NCBI GenBank assembly: GCA_002011235.1
Contig: MTMO01000055.1
Span: forward strand, 1-64,000
DNA from: Archaeoglobus sp. JdFR-27
Lineage (GTDB): Archaea > Halobacteriota > Archaeoglobi > Archaeoglobales > Archaeoglobaceae
Reading direction: 5' to 3'
DNA length: 64,000 nucleotides
Position numbers and translations under genes: made by a program. The first letter of the stretch is position 1. Every line of letters starts with the position of its first letter. The notes under the pieces are model-generated. The model was not told the origin of the DNA. It made no database searches and was given only the letters and a program-made list of their open reading frames with translations. Of this stretch, positions 1-9,002 are shown piece after piece.

Positions 1-501
1 ACCGGAGCTTATGTGTACAACTGTTCCACCAGCAAAGTCCAAAGCCCCTAGTTTCGCCAACCATCCACCTCCCCATAACCAATGAGCAAAGGGGTTGTAA
101 ATAAGAGTAGTCCAGAGCAAGCCGAAAAGTAAGAAAGAGCCAATCCTTACCCTCTCTGCGATTGCCGATGTTAGAATCGCAAGAGTTATCGCTGCAAAAA
201 CAAGCTGAAAAGCCATGAAAGCAAGGTGTGGAATTCCATTCAGTTCTCCCTGAACATTTCTCAATCCTAAAAAGTCTAACCCTCCAACAAACCCTCCAAC
301 GTCTGGAGCGAATGAAAGGGAGTATCCTATCAATATCCACTGGATGCTAACGATTGCCAGAGAAATGAATGAGAGCGAGATTATTGAAACAACATTCTTC
401 TCTCTCACCATCCCTCCATAGAACAACCCCACTCCCGGTGTCATCAGCATTACCAATGCAGTTGACACGAGTATCCATGCCGTGTTTCCAGAGTCTATCA
501 T
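1..501 (-). CDS. amt: Ammonium transporter (Amt/MEP/Rh family), 3' part cut by window edge
   Basis: Not in the ORF track because it runs off the left edge; 167 N-terminal residues are visible of a family that is usually about 400 long. The reading begins [20 protein letters not shown] and continues with the family hallmarks [13 protein letters not shown], then several hydrophobic helices, [12 protein letters not shown] and VHISSG. Members form trimeric membrane channels that conduct NH3/NH4+. The ATG at 501 follows GGTGG at good spacing. The gene diverges from the ribbon-helix-helix gene at 639, and the shared 137 bp region has regularly spaced TCACA half-sites. A GlnK partner, if present, would lie outside the window. 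Confidence 0.93.
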   Translation of the reverse strand, partial: MIDSGNTAWILVSTALVMLMTPGVGLFYGGMVREKNVVSIISLSFISLAIVSIQWILIGYSLSFAPDVGGFVGGLDFLGLRNVQGELNGIPHLAFMAFQLVFAAITLAILTSAIAERVRIGSFLLFGLLWTTLIYNPFAHWLWGGGWLAKLGALDFAGGTVVHISSG

Positions 502-579
502 TTTACCACCTCACGTTCGGAAGAATCCCCGTGGTTTTAAAAAATTTTTTAACAAAATGGGTTAATTGCTGATAAAATT

Positions 580-604
580 TCACAAAAGCTGTGAATCAAT
601 CACA
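580..604. promoter_or_regulatory. Operator-like TCACA/TGTGA half-sites between amt and RHH gene
   Basis: TCACA begins at 580, TGTGA at 590 and TCACA again at 600, so three half-sites are spaced exactly ten bases (one helical turn). They lie next to the AT-rich TATA-like stretch AATTTTTAAAT (about 605-616) of the gene at 639; a fourth TCACA overlaps its start codon. Ribbon-helix-helix dimers commonly bind such short repeats cooperatively, so autoregulation and control of amt are plausible. The binding protein is inferred. Confidence 0.45.
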
Positions 605-638
605 AAATTTTTAAATCGGTCTGGAAAATGAAATTCAC

Positions 639-1163
639 ATGAAGAACCCTATACGGACAACGATAGCCTTTGATGAGGAGACAGCTGAAATATTTGAGAA
701 GCTCAAGGAGGAAAGACTTTCTCAGAGTGAGATAGTTCGAAATGCCCTGAAGTTTTACCATCTTTTCCGGGAGTTTGAAAATTATGATATGGATAGATTA
801 AAGGTTTACGTGGAGATGTTGGCCGAAGGGGAGCATGTAATCTTAGATCTCGATCACTTAGTTATCTTGCTTGACATTGTTGAAAAGCATAAGGATGAAA
901 GGTTTTGGAAATTACATAAGGAAATAGCAAGAAATCATGCAGAGCAGTTTTCGGGAATGGAAGTTGAAGAAATTCTGAAGAGATTGGAGACATGTAACTT
1001 TTTTAGGCTGGGAAAAAGTAGCAGTGAATACGTTCTGGTTTTTGGAAGTGATCACATTAAAAAATTCATGAGAGTTTTCTTGGAAGAGATTATGAGGGGA
1101 TTGAATAAAAAAGTTGAGATGAAGGAAAACCTGACCAAAATAAGGATTAGGCTAAAAGATTAG
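639..1163 (+). CDS. Ribbon-helix-helix (CopG/Arc-type) DNA-binding protein with C-terminal unknown domain
   Basis: Residues 3-45 read as a ribbon-helix-helix domain: a beta strand (IRTTIAFDE) followed by ETAEIFEKLKEERLSQSEIVRNALKF, with the typical SQSEIVR second helix. The remaining 130 residues are mixed alpha/beta and not recognised; they could bind a ligand. A TATA-like stretch about 25 bases before the ATG suggests a leaderless transcript. It is divergent from amt and shares an intergenic region with repeated TCACA sites, so local regulation of amt and of itself is a reasonable inference. The real target is unknown. Confidence 0.8.
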   Translation: MKNPIRTTIAFDEETAEIFEKLKEERLSQSEIVRNALKFYHLFREFENYDMDRLKVYVEMLAEGEHVILDLDHLVILLDIVEKHKDERFWKLHKEIARNHAEQFSGMEVEEILKRLETCNFFRLGKSSSEYVLVFGSDHIKKFMRVFLEEIMRGLNKKVEMKENLTKIRIRLKD

Positions 1164-1263
1164 AATTTTAGTAAAGGGTGAATAAAATAGACAAAAACCC
1201 TTTGCTCAACTTTAGCAATTAATTATTTCAAATAAGAACGTATAGTAAAATTGTGGTGATAAA

Positions 1264-2637
1264 ATGGATTTCTGGATAAGTGCTTCTGAGCTTGTTGAGA
1301 GGTTAAAAAGCGATTTAAAAGCTAGTGAAGTAGTTGAAATGTATATTGAGAGGATAAGAGAGCTAAATCCAAAGATAAACGCTTTTATAACCATTAACGA
1401 AAATGCTGTGAAGGAAGCCAGGGAAGTTGAGAAGGAAGACAAACCCCTAGCAGGTTTGCCTATAGCAGTCAAAGACAACGTTGAAACGAAGGGAATTCGA
1501 ACCACCTATGCATCCAAGCTCTATGAGAATTACATACCTCAAGAAGATGCTGTCATAGTTGAAAGACTTAAAAAAGCTGGAGCAGTGATGATAGGTAAAA
1601 CGAATCTGCCTGAGCTAGGATTAATAGCTTATACGGACAGCCCACTTTTTGGTCCAACAAGAAATCCATGGGATCTGGAAAGAACCGTTGGAGGATCGAG
1701 CGGTGGAAGTGCTGCTGCAGTGGCAGCGGGAATGATCCCTGTAGCAACTGGAAATGATGGGGGAGGCAGCATAAGAATTCCTGCAACGTTCTGCAATCTT
1801 TTTGGGTTGAAACCGACTTTTGGAAGGATTCCATGTCATCCATCAATGCCGATTTTCATAGGTTTGCATTCTGAGGGCTTTTTAACAAGGTATGTAGAAG
1901 ACACAGCTTTACTTCTGGATCTGACCGCTGGCAGAGATGAAAGAGATATGCATTCTCTGCCAAAGCATACAAGTTATGTCGAGGCCATAAAGGATCCTGT
2001 TGATGGTTTGAGAATCGCATTCTCACCCAATCTGGGATTTGCAGTTGTCGATCCGGAGGTTGAGGGGATAGTTAGAAACGCAGTCTCTAAACTGGAAAAG
2101 TTTGGAGAGGTTGAGGAGGTTGATATAAACGTTCCAAATTTGGAGATGGAGCTTATAACAAAGGTCGTCCTTGAAGTAACCACGATGATGGGAGAAAAGA
2201 TAGAGGAATGGAAAAAGATTGCCTATCCCCCATATCTCGGTTTTATGGCTTTAGCAGAGTCCTTAAGTTATAAAGAATACATAAAGATTGAAGAAAGAAA
2301 AATGGAGCTGTGGAAGGCCTTGAACATAATCTTTAAAGAGTACGATTTCTTGGTTACGCCTACGGTTGCGGTACCACCCTTCAAGCTTGGCGATATAGGA
2401 GTTTCGGAGATAGATGGGAAACCTGTAACTCCTCTAGGCTGGATGCCATTCACATATCCATTTAACTTCACATCGCAGCCAGCAGCATCTCTCCCAGCAG
2501 GATTTACGAAGGATGGCTTGCCTGTTGGAATGCAGATAGTCGGTAAGCGTTTCAAAGATGCCGACGTTTTGAGGATCTCAAAAGCTTATCAGGACATAAA
2601 CCCATGGCAGGATAAAAAACCGTTTGATCAGCCTTAA
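1264..2637 (+). CDS. Amidase signature family protein
   Basis: A 457-residue amidase of the GatA/AmiE-signature family, which hydrolyses amide C-N bonds with a Ser-cisSer-Lys triad. Lys70 (in AVKDN), Ser145/146 in the glycine-serine loop [14 protein letters not shown], and Ser169 in GGGSIRIPA have the same spacing (75 and 24) as the GatA catalytic residues. A GGTGAT ribosome binding site precedes the ATG. It stands alone, and gatB (61.3 kb) is far away. The C-terminal half differs from typical GatA and resembles stand-alone amidases, so its substrate cannot be named. The ORF on the other strand at 1212 is a shadow. Confidence 0.9.
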   Translation: MDFWISASELVERLKSDLKASEVVEMYIERIRELNPKINAFITINENAVKEAREVEKEDKPLAGLPIAVKDNVETKGIRTTYASKLYENYIPQEDAVIVERLKKAGAVMIGKTNLPELGLIAYTDSPLFGPTRNPWDLERTVGGSSGGSAAAVAAGMIPVATGNDGGGSIRIPATFCNLFGLKPTFGRIPCHPSMPIFIGLHSEGFLTRYVEDTALLLDLTAGRDERDMHSLPKHTSYVEAIKDPVDGLRIAFSPNLGFAVVDPEVEGIVRNAVSKLEKFGEVEEVDINVPNLEMELITKVVLEVTTMMGEKIEEWKKIAYPPYLGFMALAESLSYKEYIKIEERKMELWKALNIIFKEYDFLVTPTVAVPPFKLGDIGVSEIDGKPVTPLGWMPFTYPFNFTSQPAASLPAGFTKDGLPVGMQIVGKRFKDADVLRISKAYQDINPWQDKKPFDQP

Positions 2638-2849
2638 ACTTTATATTTTATTCCCTTTCTCCTAATTATCCGGTAAATGGAATTTTATGTTACATTTAAA
2701 ATCAGATGTTAATTGTGAAAATAGTCACGAGATCGTTTCTTACAAAGCATATAACACCAAACGGCTATTTTATCTCCTATTCTCATTCATATAATCTGAA
2801 AAATAGAATCTAACATCAGCACACTTATCAACCCATGATGCAAACGTTA

Positions 2850-3428
2850 CTAATCTATAACATCCTCAAACTCTTTAAGAAGTTTTATATGCCTCTCCAA
2901 AACATCCGTTTGGTTTGAAAATTTCTCCTTTACAGCCTTTAGGTATTCCTTCTTTCTCAGAACCTTCCGGTTTGAAACAAGATTGTCTGCAAGAGCTACG
3001 ATTTTTTCCTCTACTGTCTTGGGGATGTAGTCTTTCTCCAGCAGGCCGAAGCTTTTTGCCTCCTTAGCAGTTAAACCAGCACCTATATGGCGTTCCACGA
3101 TTTTAGCGATTCTCTCATCAAATCCATCTTTCCTAAGCATCTCGGCCCCAATTACAGCATGATCCATTCCATGACTCTTACATCTTCCAACATCGTGGAG
3201 CAAAGCCCCTATGAGCACGAGCTTTCTACTTTCTTCGTTAAGGTTTAGCTTCTCGGCTATCTTTTTTGCAACGTCAGTTACAATAAGAATGTGTTTGAAA
3301 ACCTCCTCCTCAACTTTTTCTTTGAGGTAATGGGTTAAAACCTCAACTATCTCGTTCTCACTCTTTTTGAGCAGTCTGGAATATGGGCTCTCGCTATTTG
3401 CAGAATTTGAACTTGATTCAAAGCTCAT
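2850..3428 (-). CDS. HD-domain metal-dependent phosphohydrolase
   Basis: A 192-residue protein with a compact HD domain: the H...HD...D pattern is seen in EEVFKHILIVTDVAKKIA, then LLHDVGRCKSHGMDHA and a later VERHIG. It resembles the small archaeal HD proteins of the TIGR00295 type. Such proteins hydrolyse phosphate esters of nucleotides, but the substrate is unknown. It begins 13 bases after fwdC on the same strand, so it is probably the last gene of the fwd transcript, although no functional link is known. The first 20 residues (serine/asparagine rich) look non-conserved, so the true start may be further in. Confidence 0.82.
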   Translation of the reverse strand: MSFESSSNSANSESPYSRLLKKSENEIVEVLTHYLKEKVEEEVFKHILIVTDVAKKIAEKLNLNEESRKLVLIGALLHDVGRCKSHGMDHAVIGAEMLRKDGFDERIAKIVERHIGAGLTAKEAKSFGLLEKDYIPKTVEEKIVALADNLVSNRKVLRKKEYLKAVKEKFSNQTDVLERHIKLLKEFEDVID

Positions 3429-3441
3429 AGGATTAAAAAAG

Positions 3442-4146
3442 TTAAAATTGGGTGATTTTACCCTTTCCTCCTACATTAACGTCTCCCTCAAAGCCATCCT
3501 CGACCTTCTTGAACCCTGGAACAACCTCAAAGTTTCCTTTTACTCTGATAATCCCACCTTTCATGTCTCCACCAACGAATCCACAGCTTCCATGGATTAT
3601 TATTGTTCCATCCTTCATCTCAGTACCTATGAAATCTCCCGCATCTCCAAGTATCTCGATTTCACCACCACCCATCTTTTCTCCAATGTAGTTGAAAACG
3701 TTGCCCTTGATCGTTATCTTACCACCACTCATTCCAGTCATATTCCCCCAGTAAGCACAGCCTACGTAATTTCTCGCGTCTCCTTCAACAACGATTTCTC
3801 CCCCTTTCATCTCTGCTCCAAGCCAATCTAAAGCATTTCCTTCAACAACGATCTTTCCTCCCGCCATGTATGCGCCAAGATGATCGCCAATGTCTCCCTT
3901 TACAACGATTTCTCCATCGTCCATCCTTGCACCAACCCATTTCACCTTGCTGAAATCTCCTTCAAGGATTAATTTTGCATCTTCTCCTTCCTTTGAAATC
4001 TCGAAAAGATCACCGAGCTTTGCTTTCTCCTTTCCGTAATAAACCTGGAAGTTTGAAATCTCGTCTAAGCTCAAGGTGGCAAGCTGAGGTGTAATTTCTG
4101 CTTCTACACTAACCTCAAAATCCAACTTTGGTTTAAGAATGAGCAT
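3442..4146 (-). CDS. fwdC: Formylmethanofuran dehydrogenase subunit C
   Basis: A 234-residue subunit built largely of a right-handed beta-helix like the glutamate synthase C-terminal domain. About eight repeats of the form G-x-M-x-GG-x-I-x-V-x-G can be read from residue 75 to 215 (for example AYMAGGKIVVEGNA and AEMKGGEIVVEGDA). FwdC is structural in the complex that couples CO2 reduction to formylmethanofuran, or the reverse oxidation in Archaeoglobus. It starts four bases after fwdA ends. The upstream genes fwdD, fwdB and fwdA complete the minimal DBAC set; no polyferredoxin subunit is in the cluster. Confidence 0.96.
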   Translation of the reverse strand: MLILKPKLDFEVSVEAEITPQLATLSLDEISNFQVYYGKEKAKLGDLFEISKEGEDAKLILEGDFSKVKWVGARMDDGEIVVKGDIGDHLGAYMAGGKIVVEGNALDWLGAEMKGGEIVVEGDARNYVGCAYWGNMTGMSGGKITIKGNVFNYIGEKMGGGEIEILGDAGDFIGTEMKDGTIIIHGSCGFVGGDMKGGIIRVKGNFEVVPGFKKVEDGFEGDVNVGGKGKITQF

Positions 4147-4150
4147 ATCA

Positions 4151-5839
4151 TCACCTCATCACAAGTCTTTCAGGTTTTCTGAGCCATGATTCTTCCACAC
4201 CGTAGTTCTGTCTTTCAAGGCTGTAGTAGTTTGCGAACATCTCGTTCAAATCACTTTCAATTGCCTCCATTGAAACCTTAGATCTTGCGTCAACCCAGAA
4301 GGTTCTTCCCCATACTTCTTTTATAAGCTCCCCATCTTTCGCAATTACTTCTCCACCCTTTATTGTATATGCTGCCGTCTTAAAGGCCTTGTAAACAACT
4401 TCGTAATTATTGGAGAAGTCGGTCTCTGTGGGATTGAGATTGTAAATGGCTATGTCAGCATCCGCGCCGACACCGAGATGACCTTTATTCTCCATTCCCA
4501 TGACTCTAGCTGGTAGACTTCGGGTCATTTGAATTACTTCGTAAAGGGTTTTCTCCCTATCGATGGAAGCAAGCCCGGTAGCTTTCTGAACATATGGGCT
4601 CACCCTTTCCAACTCCTTTCCCCTCATCGGGTTGCTCATTAGCATTGCCATGATGTATGGATACTCAGTGAAGGGCCCACCATTCGGATAGTCAGTTGAA
4701 AGGACAACCTTGTCGGAGTCAATGAGTAAGCCGAGCTCCAGTCCAATCGCCCATTGCAAAGCATGAACCGGATTTTTCGGTAAATAGCCAATAGGAACTA
4801 TCCCGGCTCCACCCTCAATCTCGGAATCCTTATTGCACCATCTCGCTCCGGTAAGCTTATGCAGTGTGAACTGGAATGGGGCATCTCCGGTCATCGCTGT
4901 CGCATGCCCGAATATTGGCTGACCCATATCAATTGTAACGTTATCGACGCTGTTCACGTATTTGGCTATCTCAGCAGCTCCGCTTGCAACATCTCTCCAC
5001 GAGCTTCCAGCATATGCGTTGAACTGAACATGAGTTACATGCAGCACTTGTCTCTTATCATTCTTGAATTTTGAAGCAAGCTTCATACTTTCAATCGTGG
5101 TTTCGTAGTTGCCAGGGGTGCCAAGGTTGTTACAATGAAGGTGAACGGAATGAGACAGGTTGAGATTTTCAGTTTCCTGGATAAGGGCTGTGATTATCTC
5201 TCGTGGCGTCACAGCGAAGCCAGGAACCTCGTCATCCAAGCTTTTGCAGTTCCCACCATACATCCAAGCTTCAACCCCACCAGGATTGACAACTTTTACA
5301 CCAAAACCTTTCGTTCTTTCCAAAGCCCAAGCAATAAAAGCTCTTAGCTTTTCCCAGTCTTTTTCTGCTACGTATTTAAGAACAAAATGCCAGTTTCCGA
5401 ATACTGGCAACGCAGCCTTATCGATCATCGGAATTGCATCAAGCTCCTCGTGAGTATGTAGAGATCCCACAGGTGGCTGGGCAGCCTCAAAGGCACTGGT
5501 GTAGCCCATTTTAGCATATTCGTATCCTATTGCAGGAGAAGTAAGCAAAACCCTTCCTATTGATGTCCTGAATTTTCCTGCAATAAGCCTTACGGTCCTC
5601 ATCTCCTCCGGCCTCATCTCCCTGCCGGTATTGATTTTGCTGCCAGCTATGTGGGCGTGCATGTCAAATCCACCAGCAACCACTAGTTTGTTGCTTGCAT
5701 CGATGACTTTAACCTCTTTAACCTCTTTTATCTCAGATTCTTCAACGATCTTCCCTTCTTTGACGAAAATGTCCATTTTTTCTCCATCAATCTTATTCTT
5801 TGGATCAACAACAATTCCATTCTTAATATGGAGCATCAT
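4151..5839 (-). CDS. fwdA: Formylmethanofuran dehydrogenase subunit A (amidohydrolase)
   Basis: A 562-residue member of the amidohydrolase superfamily. In the complex FwdA interconverts formate plus methanofuran with formylmethanofuran at a binuclear metal site. Metal ligands visible are H61 and H63 in GGFDMHAHIAG, the Lys region GFGVKVVNPGG, histidines in HSVHLHCNN and HVTHVQ, and the Asp of VLSTDYPNGGP. Length and order match the family. The gene is four bases downstream of fwdB. Start choice is MMLHIKNG; the second Met is equally possible. In Archaeoglobales the enzyme serves C1 oxidation or assimilation with tetrahydromethanopterin. Confidence 0.97.
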   Translation of the reverse strand: MMLHIKNGIVVDPKNKIDGEKMDIFVKEGKIVEESEIKEVKEVKVIDASNKLVVAGGFDMHAHIAGSKINTGREMRPEEMRTVRLIAGKFRTSIGRVLLTSPAIGYEYAKMGYTSAFEAAQPPVGSLHTHEELDAIPMIDKAALPVFGNWHFVLKYVAEKDWEKLRAFIAWALERTKGFGVKVVNPGGVEAWMYGGNCKSLDDEVPGFAVTPREIITALIQETENLNLSHSVHLHCNNLGTPGNYETTIESMKLASKFKNDKRQVLHVTHVQFNAYAGSSWRDVASGAAEIAKYVNSVDNVTIDMGQPIFGHATAMTGDAPFQFTLHKLTGARWCNKDSEIEGGAGIVPIGYLPKNPVHALQWAIGLELGLLIDSDKVVLSTDYPNGGPFTEYPYIMAMLMSNPMRGKELERVSPYVQKATGLASIDREKTLYEVIQMTRSLPARVMGMENKGHLGVGADADIAIYNLNPTETDFSNNYEVVYKAFKTAAYTIKGGEVIAKDGELIKEVWGRTFWVDARSKVSMEAIESDLNEMFANYYSLERQNYGVEESWLRKPERLVMR

Positions 5840-5843
5840 AAAA

Positions 5844-7136
5844 TCACCCCAATCCTAGTTTCTCGTTTACCTTTTCAAGCATCATCTCGAGTATCTTCTC
5901 ATCGCTCCAGTACTCCGTATCTATCACCTTCCTAACCCTGAATGGAATACCGTCCATTCTGTAAGCGGTGCCCTCAGCTTCCAGTCCTGCCATTGCTGAT
6001 GGAATTACAACCTTGCTGATTAAGGTCGTCATGTTCGGAAATGGATCGATCTGGATAACCGGAATCTTCTTGAGATGTGCAACAGATGCCCTCGGAAAGT
6101 GAGCTACTGGGTCTGAGGCTATTACCAAAGCTGCATCACAATCTTTTCTTTGCAAAACCTCATTTGCAGCGAATTCACCGGGAGAGAATCTTGGATATCC
6201 TCTGCTGAAGTCAATCGCATAAGTATAACCAACTTCCCATGCTGGAACTTCTCCTGCCCCAACAACGTTGTAATGTCCTCTCATCGGCCAGATTATCCAT
6301 CTTGTATGGCGATTAAGAAGCTTGATCAGCTTTATAGCATTTTCAACATTCCTGTCTCTTCCTCTGGACTGAGTCACTCCCAAACCGTAAAGTAATGCAC
6401 CATATTTTGCGTTTTTCATGATCTCTGCAAGCTCTCTCAACTGCTCTTTTTTGACTCCTCCAACCTCGGCTGGGACAGCCTCCTCTTCTCCTTTGATAAG
6501 AGCCCTCAGAGCTGAGATCACTGGATAGTCGTATCCTGGTTTTATCTGGATGAATATATCTGCCATATTTGCTGATTTTGTTTTCCTCACATCGACAACA
6601 ATCACTTTTCTATCCTTCCTGTGTTTTATAAGCAATCCTTTTGCTCTAACGGAATATCTCATCGGATGTCTTGGATGTGCCTCCATTGGGTTGCTTCCCC
6701 AGAAAACAACAACGTCAGCCCTGTTTTTCACCTCACCCAAAGTTCCACCTGGAACTCCTTCCTCAATCAAAGCCAAAGTCCCTGGGGCATGGCAAACACT
6801 GGCACATTGGTCGTAGACGCCACCAACCTTTTCTGTCAGAATAACCCCAAGCCTTATTGCCTCATTAACGGTTGACGCCCATCCGTAGAGGAGGGGTCTT
6901 TTCGCATTTACGAGGATCTCAACAGCCCCTTCTATTGCCTCTTCATAACTTACTTCCTTTCCATCGATCATCGGGGCCTTTATCCTCTCTTTCTTGGAGA
7001 ATTTTGCATTCCCAAGTTTACAGAACTTCTTTCCTTTGTACTTCTCAATGTCGAAAAGTACATCATCGCAAACACTCCCACAAAAAGTGCAGATAATGTT
7101 GGTTAGTTCGGCTTCTTGTTTAGCTTCCTGCATCAT
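5844..7136 (-). CDS. fwdB: Formylmethanofuran dehydrogenase subunit B (tungsten/molybdenum pterin subunit)
   Basis: A 430-residue catalytic subunit of the molybdopterin oxidoreductase superfamily that reduces CO2 to formate (or reverses this). An N-terminal [4Fe-4S] motif is formed by Cys16, Cys19, Cys23 and Cys39. Cys115 in QCASVCHAPG aligns with the residue that coordinates tungsten or molybdenum and that is selenocysteine in some methanogens, so this is the cysteine form; no in-frame TGA is present. WGSNPMEAHPRHPMRYS and the region around ASDPVAHFP fit cofactor binding. It overlaps the end of fwdD by four bases, indicating translational coupling. Metal type cannot be read from sequence. 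Confidence 0.97.
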   Translation of the reverse strand: MMQEAKQEAELTNIICTFCGSVCDDVLFDIEKYKGKKFCKLGNAKFSKKERIKAPMIDGKEVSYEEAIEGAVEILVNAKRPLLYGWASTVNEAIRLGVILTEKVGGVYDQCASVCHAPGTLALIEEGVPGGTLGEVKNRADVVVFWGSNPMEAHPRHPMRYSVRAKGLLIKHRKDRKVIVVDVRKTKSANMADIFIQIKPGYDYPVISALRALIKGEEEAVPAEVGGVKKEQLRELAEIMKNAKYGALLYGLGVTQSRGRDRNVENAIKLIKLLNRHTRWIIWPMRGHYNVVGAGEVPAWEVGYTYAIDFSRGYPRFSPGEFAANEVLQRKDCDAALVIASDPVAHFPRASVAHLKKIPVIQIDPFPNMTTLISKVVIPSAMAGLEAEGTAYRMDGIPFRVRKVIDTEYWSDEKILEMMLEKVNEKLGLG

Positions 7137-7507
7137 ATCACCTCTACAAGCTCCTTTACCGTTAAAACCTTTTCATCTGTCTTTTCTACAGTACCCTTTA
7201 TTCCTTTGAACTGGGGCATTCCGGTGCCATCGGTATTGGGATCGATGATCATGTTTGCATATGGACCCATTGGTATGAACACCATACCCTTTTGTAGATT
7301 TTTGTTTTTAACGGCAAAAACGACAACTTCTCCAAATTCAGTCTTTATCTTGATTCTGTCACCATCACCAAGCCCAAGGGAATTGAAGTCATCCTCGCTA
7401 AGTTCGCAGTAGTTCACGGCATTGAAGTACTCACCGGTCAGCTTCTCTTCCACCGTAGCACCCTGTTCGAGAGTCCTACCAGAAATGATCTCTACTTCTA
7501 CACTCAT
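7133..7507 (-). CDS. fwdD: Formylmethanofuran dehydrogenase subunit D
   Basis: A 124-residue protein corresponding to the molydopterin dinucleotide-binding beta-barrel domain that in other enzymes of this superfamily is fused to the catalytic subunit. Seen are LGDGDRIKIKTEFGEVVV and GMVFIPMGPYANMI, which contact the pterin guanine dinucleotide in relatives. First gene of the operon fwdDBAC; GGTGAT precedes the ATG, and a TATA-like CGTTAAATAG lies at 7551-7560, giving a predicted 20-base leader. Confidence 0.95.
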   Translation of the reverse strand: MSVEVEIISGRTLEQGATVEEKLTGEYFNAVNYCELSEDDFNSLGLGDGDRIKIKTEFGEVVVFAVKNKNLQKGMVFIPMGPYANMIIDPNTDGTGMPQFKGIKGTVEKTDEKVLTVKELVEVI

Positions 7508-7550
7508 ATTACATCACCGCACAGATAATTGACAATAGGTCTATTAGTTA

Positions 7551-7560
7551 CTATTTAACG
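7551..7560 (-). promoter_or_regulatory. Predicted TATA box of the fwdDBAC operon
   Basis: On the minus strand CGTTAAATAG lies about 45-50 bases before the fwdD ATG, with a GGTGAT Shine-Dalgarno at 7513-7518. The expected transcript start is near 7527. The prediction rests on spacing and base composition only. Confidence 0.5.
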
Positions 7561-7629
7561 ATTTGTTTTTTTAACGGGTTTTAGGCTAAGGGCGTTATTA
7601 CTAATTGTGCATAACCAAAAAGATGAATT

Positions 7630-8490
7630 TTAACGTTCCTTTGAGTAAAGTTCTTTCCTCCTCGCTTCGAGGAGCAAATCTTTCCTCCCTAAAAATTCGG
7701 CTGCTGAGATCACCTTAGCACCAGCCCCTTCTCCACGCTGAATAACTTCTTTTATTCTGTCTTTGTAGTAGATATCTCGAGTGAGATGGTGATCTACAAC
7801 AATTGTTTTCGCATCAGTCTTGTCTATAAGCTCTATCAGGTTGTTTATCGAACTATCCATGCTTTTCGCTGAGAATCTATATCCCAGCATGTACGTCATT
7901 GGACCATCGATGAATACAGTTTCAGCGTTGCTAGCGATCAGAAACTCGAGCTGCTCTTTATGAATCGGCCCCTCTACATCTGATGAGAATGTAAAGGTAT
8001 CTCCATCATCGATAAAGACTTCTATCACGTAGCCTAGTCTTGGATTTGCTCCGTGAAAAACGGGTTTTGAGATTGAGATGTGGATGTCATCGAATTCATA
8101 GCTCTTTCCATCTGCAAAATCTATGTCAACATCTAGTTCATTTAATCTTTCGAGAAAATATGCAGCCCTCTCCATCTGACTTCTGTTTATCTGGTTTTTC
8201 GGATGTTTGAGCAGAAGCTTTTTCCCTCTGAGCAAGTCTGCATCATCTGGATTGTGGTGGTCGTAGTGGTAGTGAGTAATTATGACGATGTCGCTAATTT
8301 CTATGCTTCTTCTAATCTCATCCATCAGCTCTGCCATCTTCCGAATCTCAAGCTCGTGAGGTGGCAAGCCGTATCTTCTCGGTCCTAAAGCAACACTGGG
8401 ATCAATCACTACATTGACATTTTTGGTTTTAACAAAGGTACACATGCTTCTCGCTCCAAGAGAATCGAAAGCAAGGGGGATTATCTCCAT
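7630..8490 (-). CDS. Metallo-beta-lactamase fold protein (UPF0282-like)
   Basis: A 286-residue archaeal metallo-beta-lactamase fold protein. The zinc motif THYHYDHHNPDD gives HxHxDH, and later ligands are likely in FSSDVEGPIH and VVDHHLTRD. It fits the UPF0282 family, conserved in archaea and without an assigned reaction. The start sequence MEIIPLAFDSLGARSMCTF is typical of that family. GGTGGT precedes the ATG. It is transcribed toward vapBC's direction but with a separate AT-rich leader. The fold suggests a hydrolase; no substrate is indicated by neighbours. Confidence 0.85.
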   Translation of the reverse strand: MEIIPLAFDSLGARSMCTFVKTKNVNVVIDPSVALGPRRYGLPPHELEIRKMAELMDEIRRSIEISDIVIITHYHYDHHNPDDADLLRGKKLLLKHPKNQINRSQMERAAYFLERLNELDVDIDFADGKSYEFDDIHISISKPVFHGANPRLGYVIEVFIDDGDTFTFSSDVEGPIHKEQLEFLIASNAETVFIDGPMTYMLGYRFSAKSMDSSINNLIELIDKTDAKTIVVDHHLTRDIYYKDRIKEVIQRGEGAGAKVISAAEFLGRKDLLLEARRKELYSKER

Positions 8491-8597
8491 AACACCACCT
8501 TAAATATATCTGAGTTTTTTGGATTAAAGGTTTATCCTTCCAGATATTCCTTTTAAATTAAAAAAATCGATATCTATTTAGTATCTTAAGCCCATGA

Positions 8598-8993
8598 TTA
8601 CCAAGTCTCAACCTCTAATCCCCTCACCCGACTGAAATGTTTATGGTTTCTCGTCAAAACCTTCTCATTGTGAGCAAGAGCTATACTAGCAATAAGTGCA
8701 TCCATCACCCCTATTTGTTCTCCTTTACTTTCTAATTCTACTGTTATTTGTCCATAGGTTTCAGACGCTGTAAGGTTGAATTCCAGCAATCCCAGTCTGC
8801 TAAGGATGCCCTTAACCATTTTTAAGTTTTCGTCAACCTTTCCTGACCTATATGCTCCCTTGAAAAGCTCAGCAGCATTTATCGGTGTGGTTGTGAGGTT
8901 TTCTCCGTTCTCAACAAGTTCCCTCAATTTTGCTATGGCATCAGGGTTTTTTCTTATTATGCCAATAAGGAAATCCGTTTCTAGGCAGACCAT
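8598..8993 (-). CDS. vapC: VapC-type PIN-domain ribonuclease toxin
   Basis: A 131-residue PIN-domain protein. Conserved acidic residues are visible in CLETDFLIGII (first Asp), INAAELFKGAY (Glu) and GVMDALIASIALAH (Asp), with a final acidic position missing or weak around HKHFSRV. VapC toxins cleave structured RNA, often tRNA, with Mg2+. It lies nine bases after the antitoxin gene at 9003 on the same strand, the usual order antitoxin then toxin. Autoregulation by the VapBC complex at the repeat upstream of vapB is likely. Confidence 0.9.
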   Translation of the reverse strand: MVCLETDFLIGIIRKNPDAIAKLRELVENGENLTTTPINAAELFKGAYRSGKVDENLKMVKGILSRLGLLEFNLTASETYGQITVELESKGEQIGVMDALIASIALAHNEKVLTRNHKHFSRVRGLEVETW

Positions 8994-9002
8994 TTGCTCA
9001 CC

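Noticed and set aside
1212-1505. 97-residue minus-strand ORF
   Set aside because: It is antisense to the start of the amidase gene, has no ribosome binding site and reads as low-complexity Ser/Leu; a shadow ORF.
1264-2637. Assignment of the amidase as GatA partner of gatB
   Set aside because: The triad spacing matches but the C-terminal half is unlike GatA, no gatC is near, and gatB lies 60 kb away.
5844-7136. Selenocysteine in FwdB
   Set aside because: The metal-ligand position is an ordinary cysteine codon and no in-frame TGA is present.
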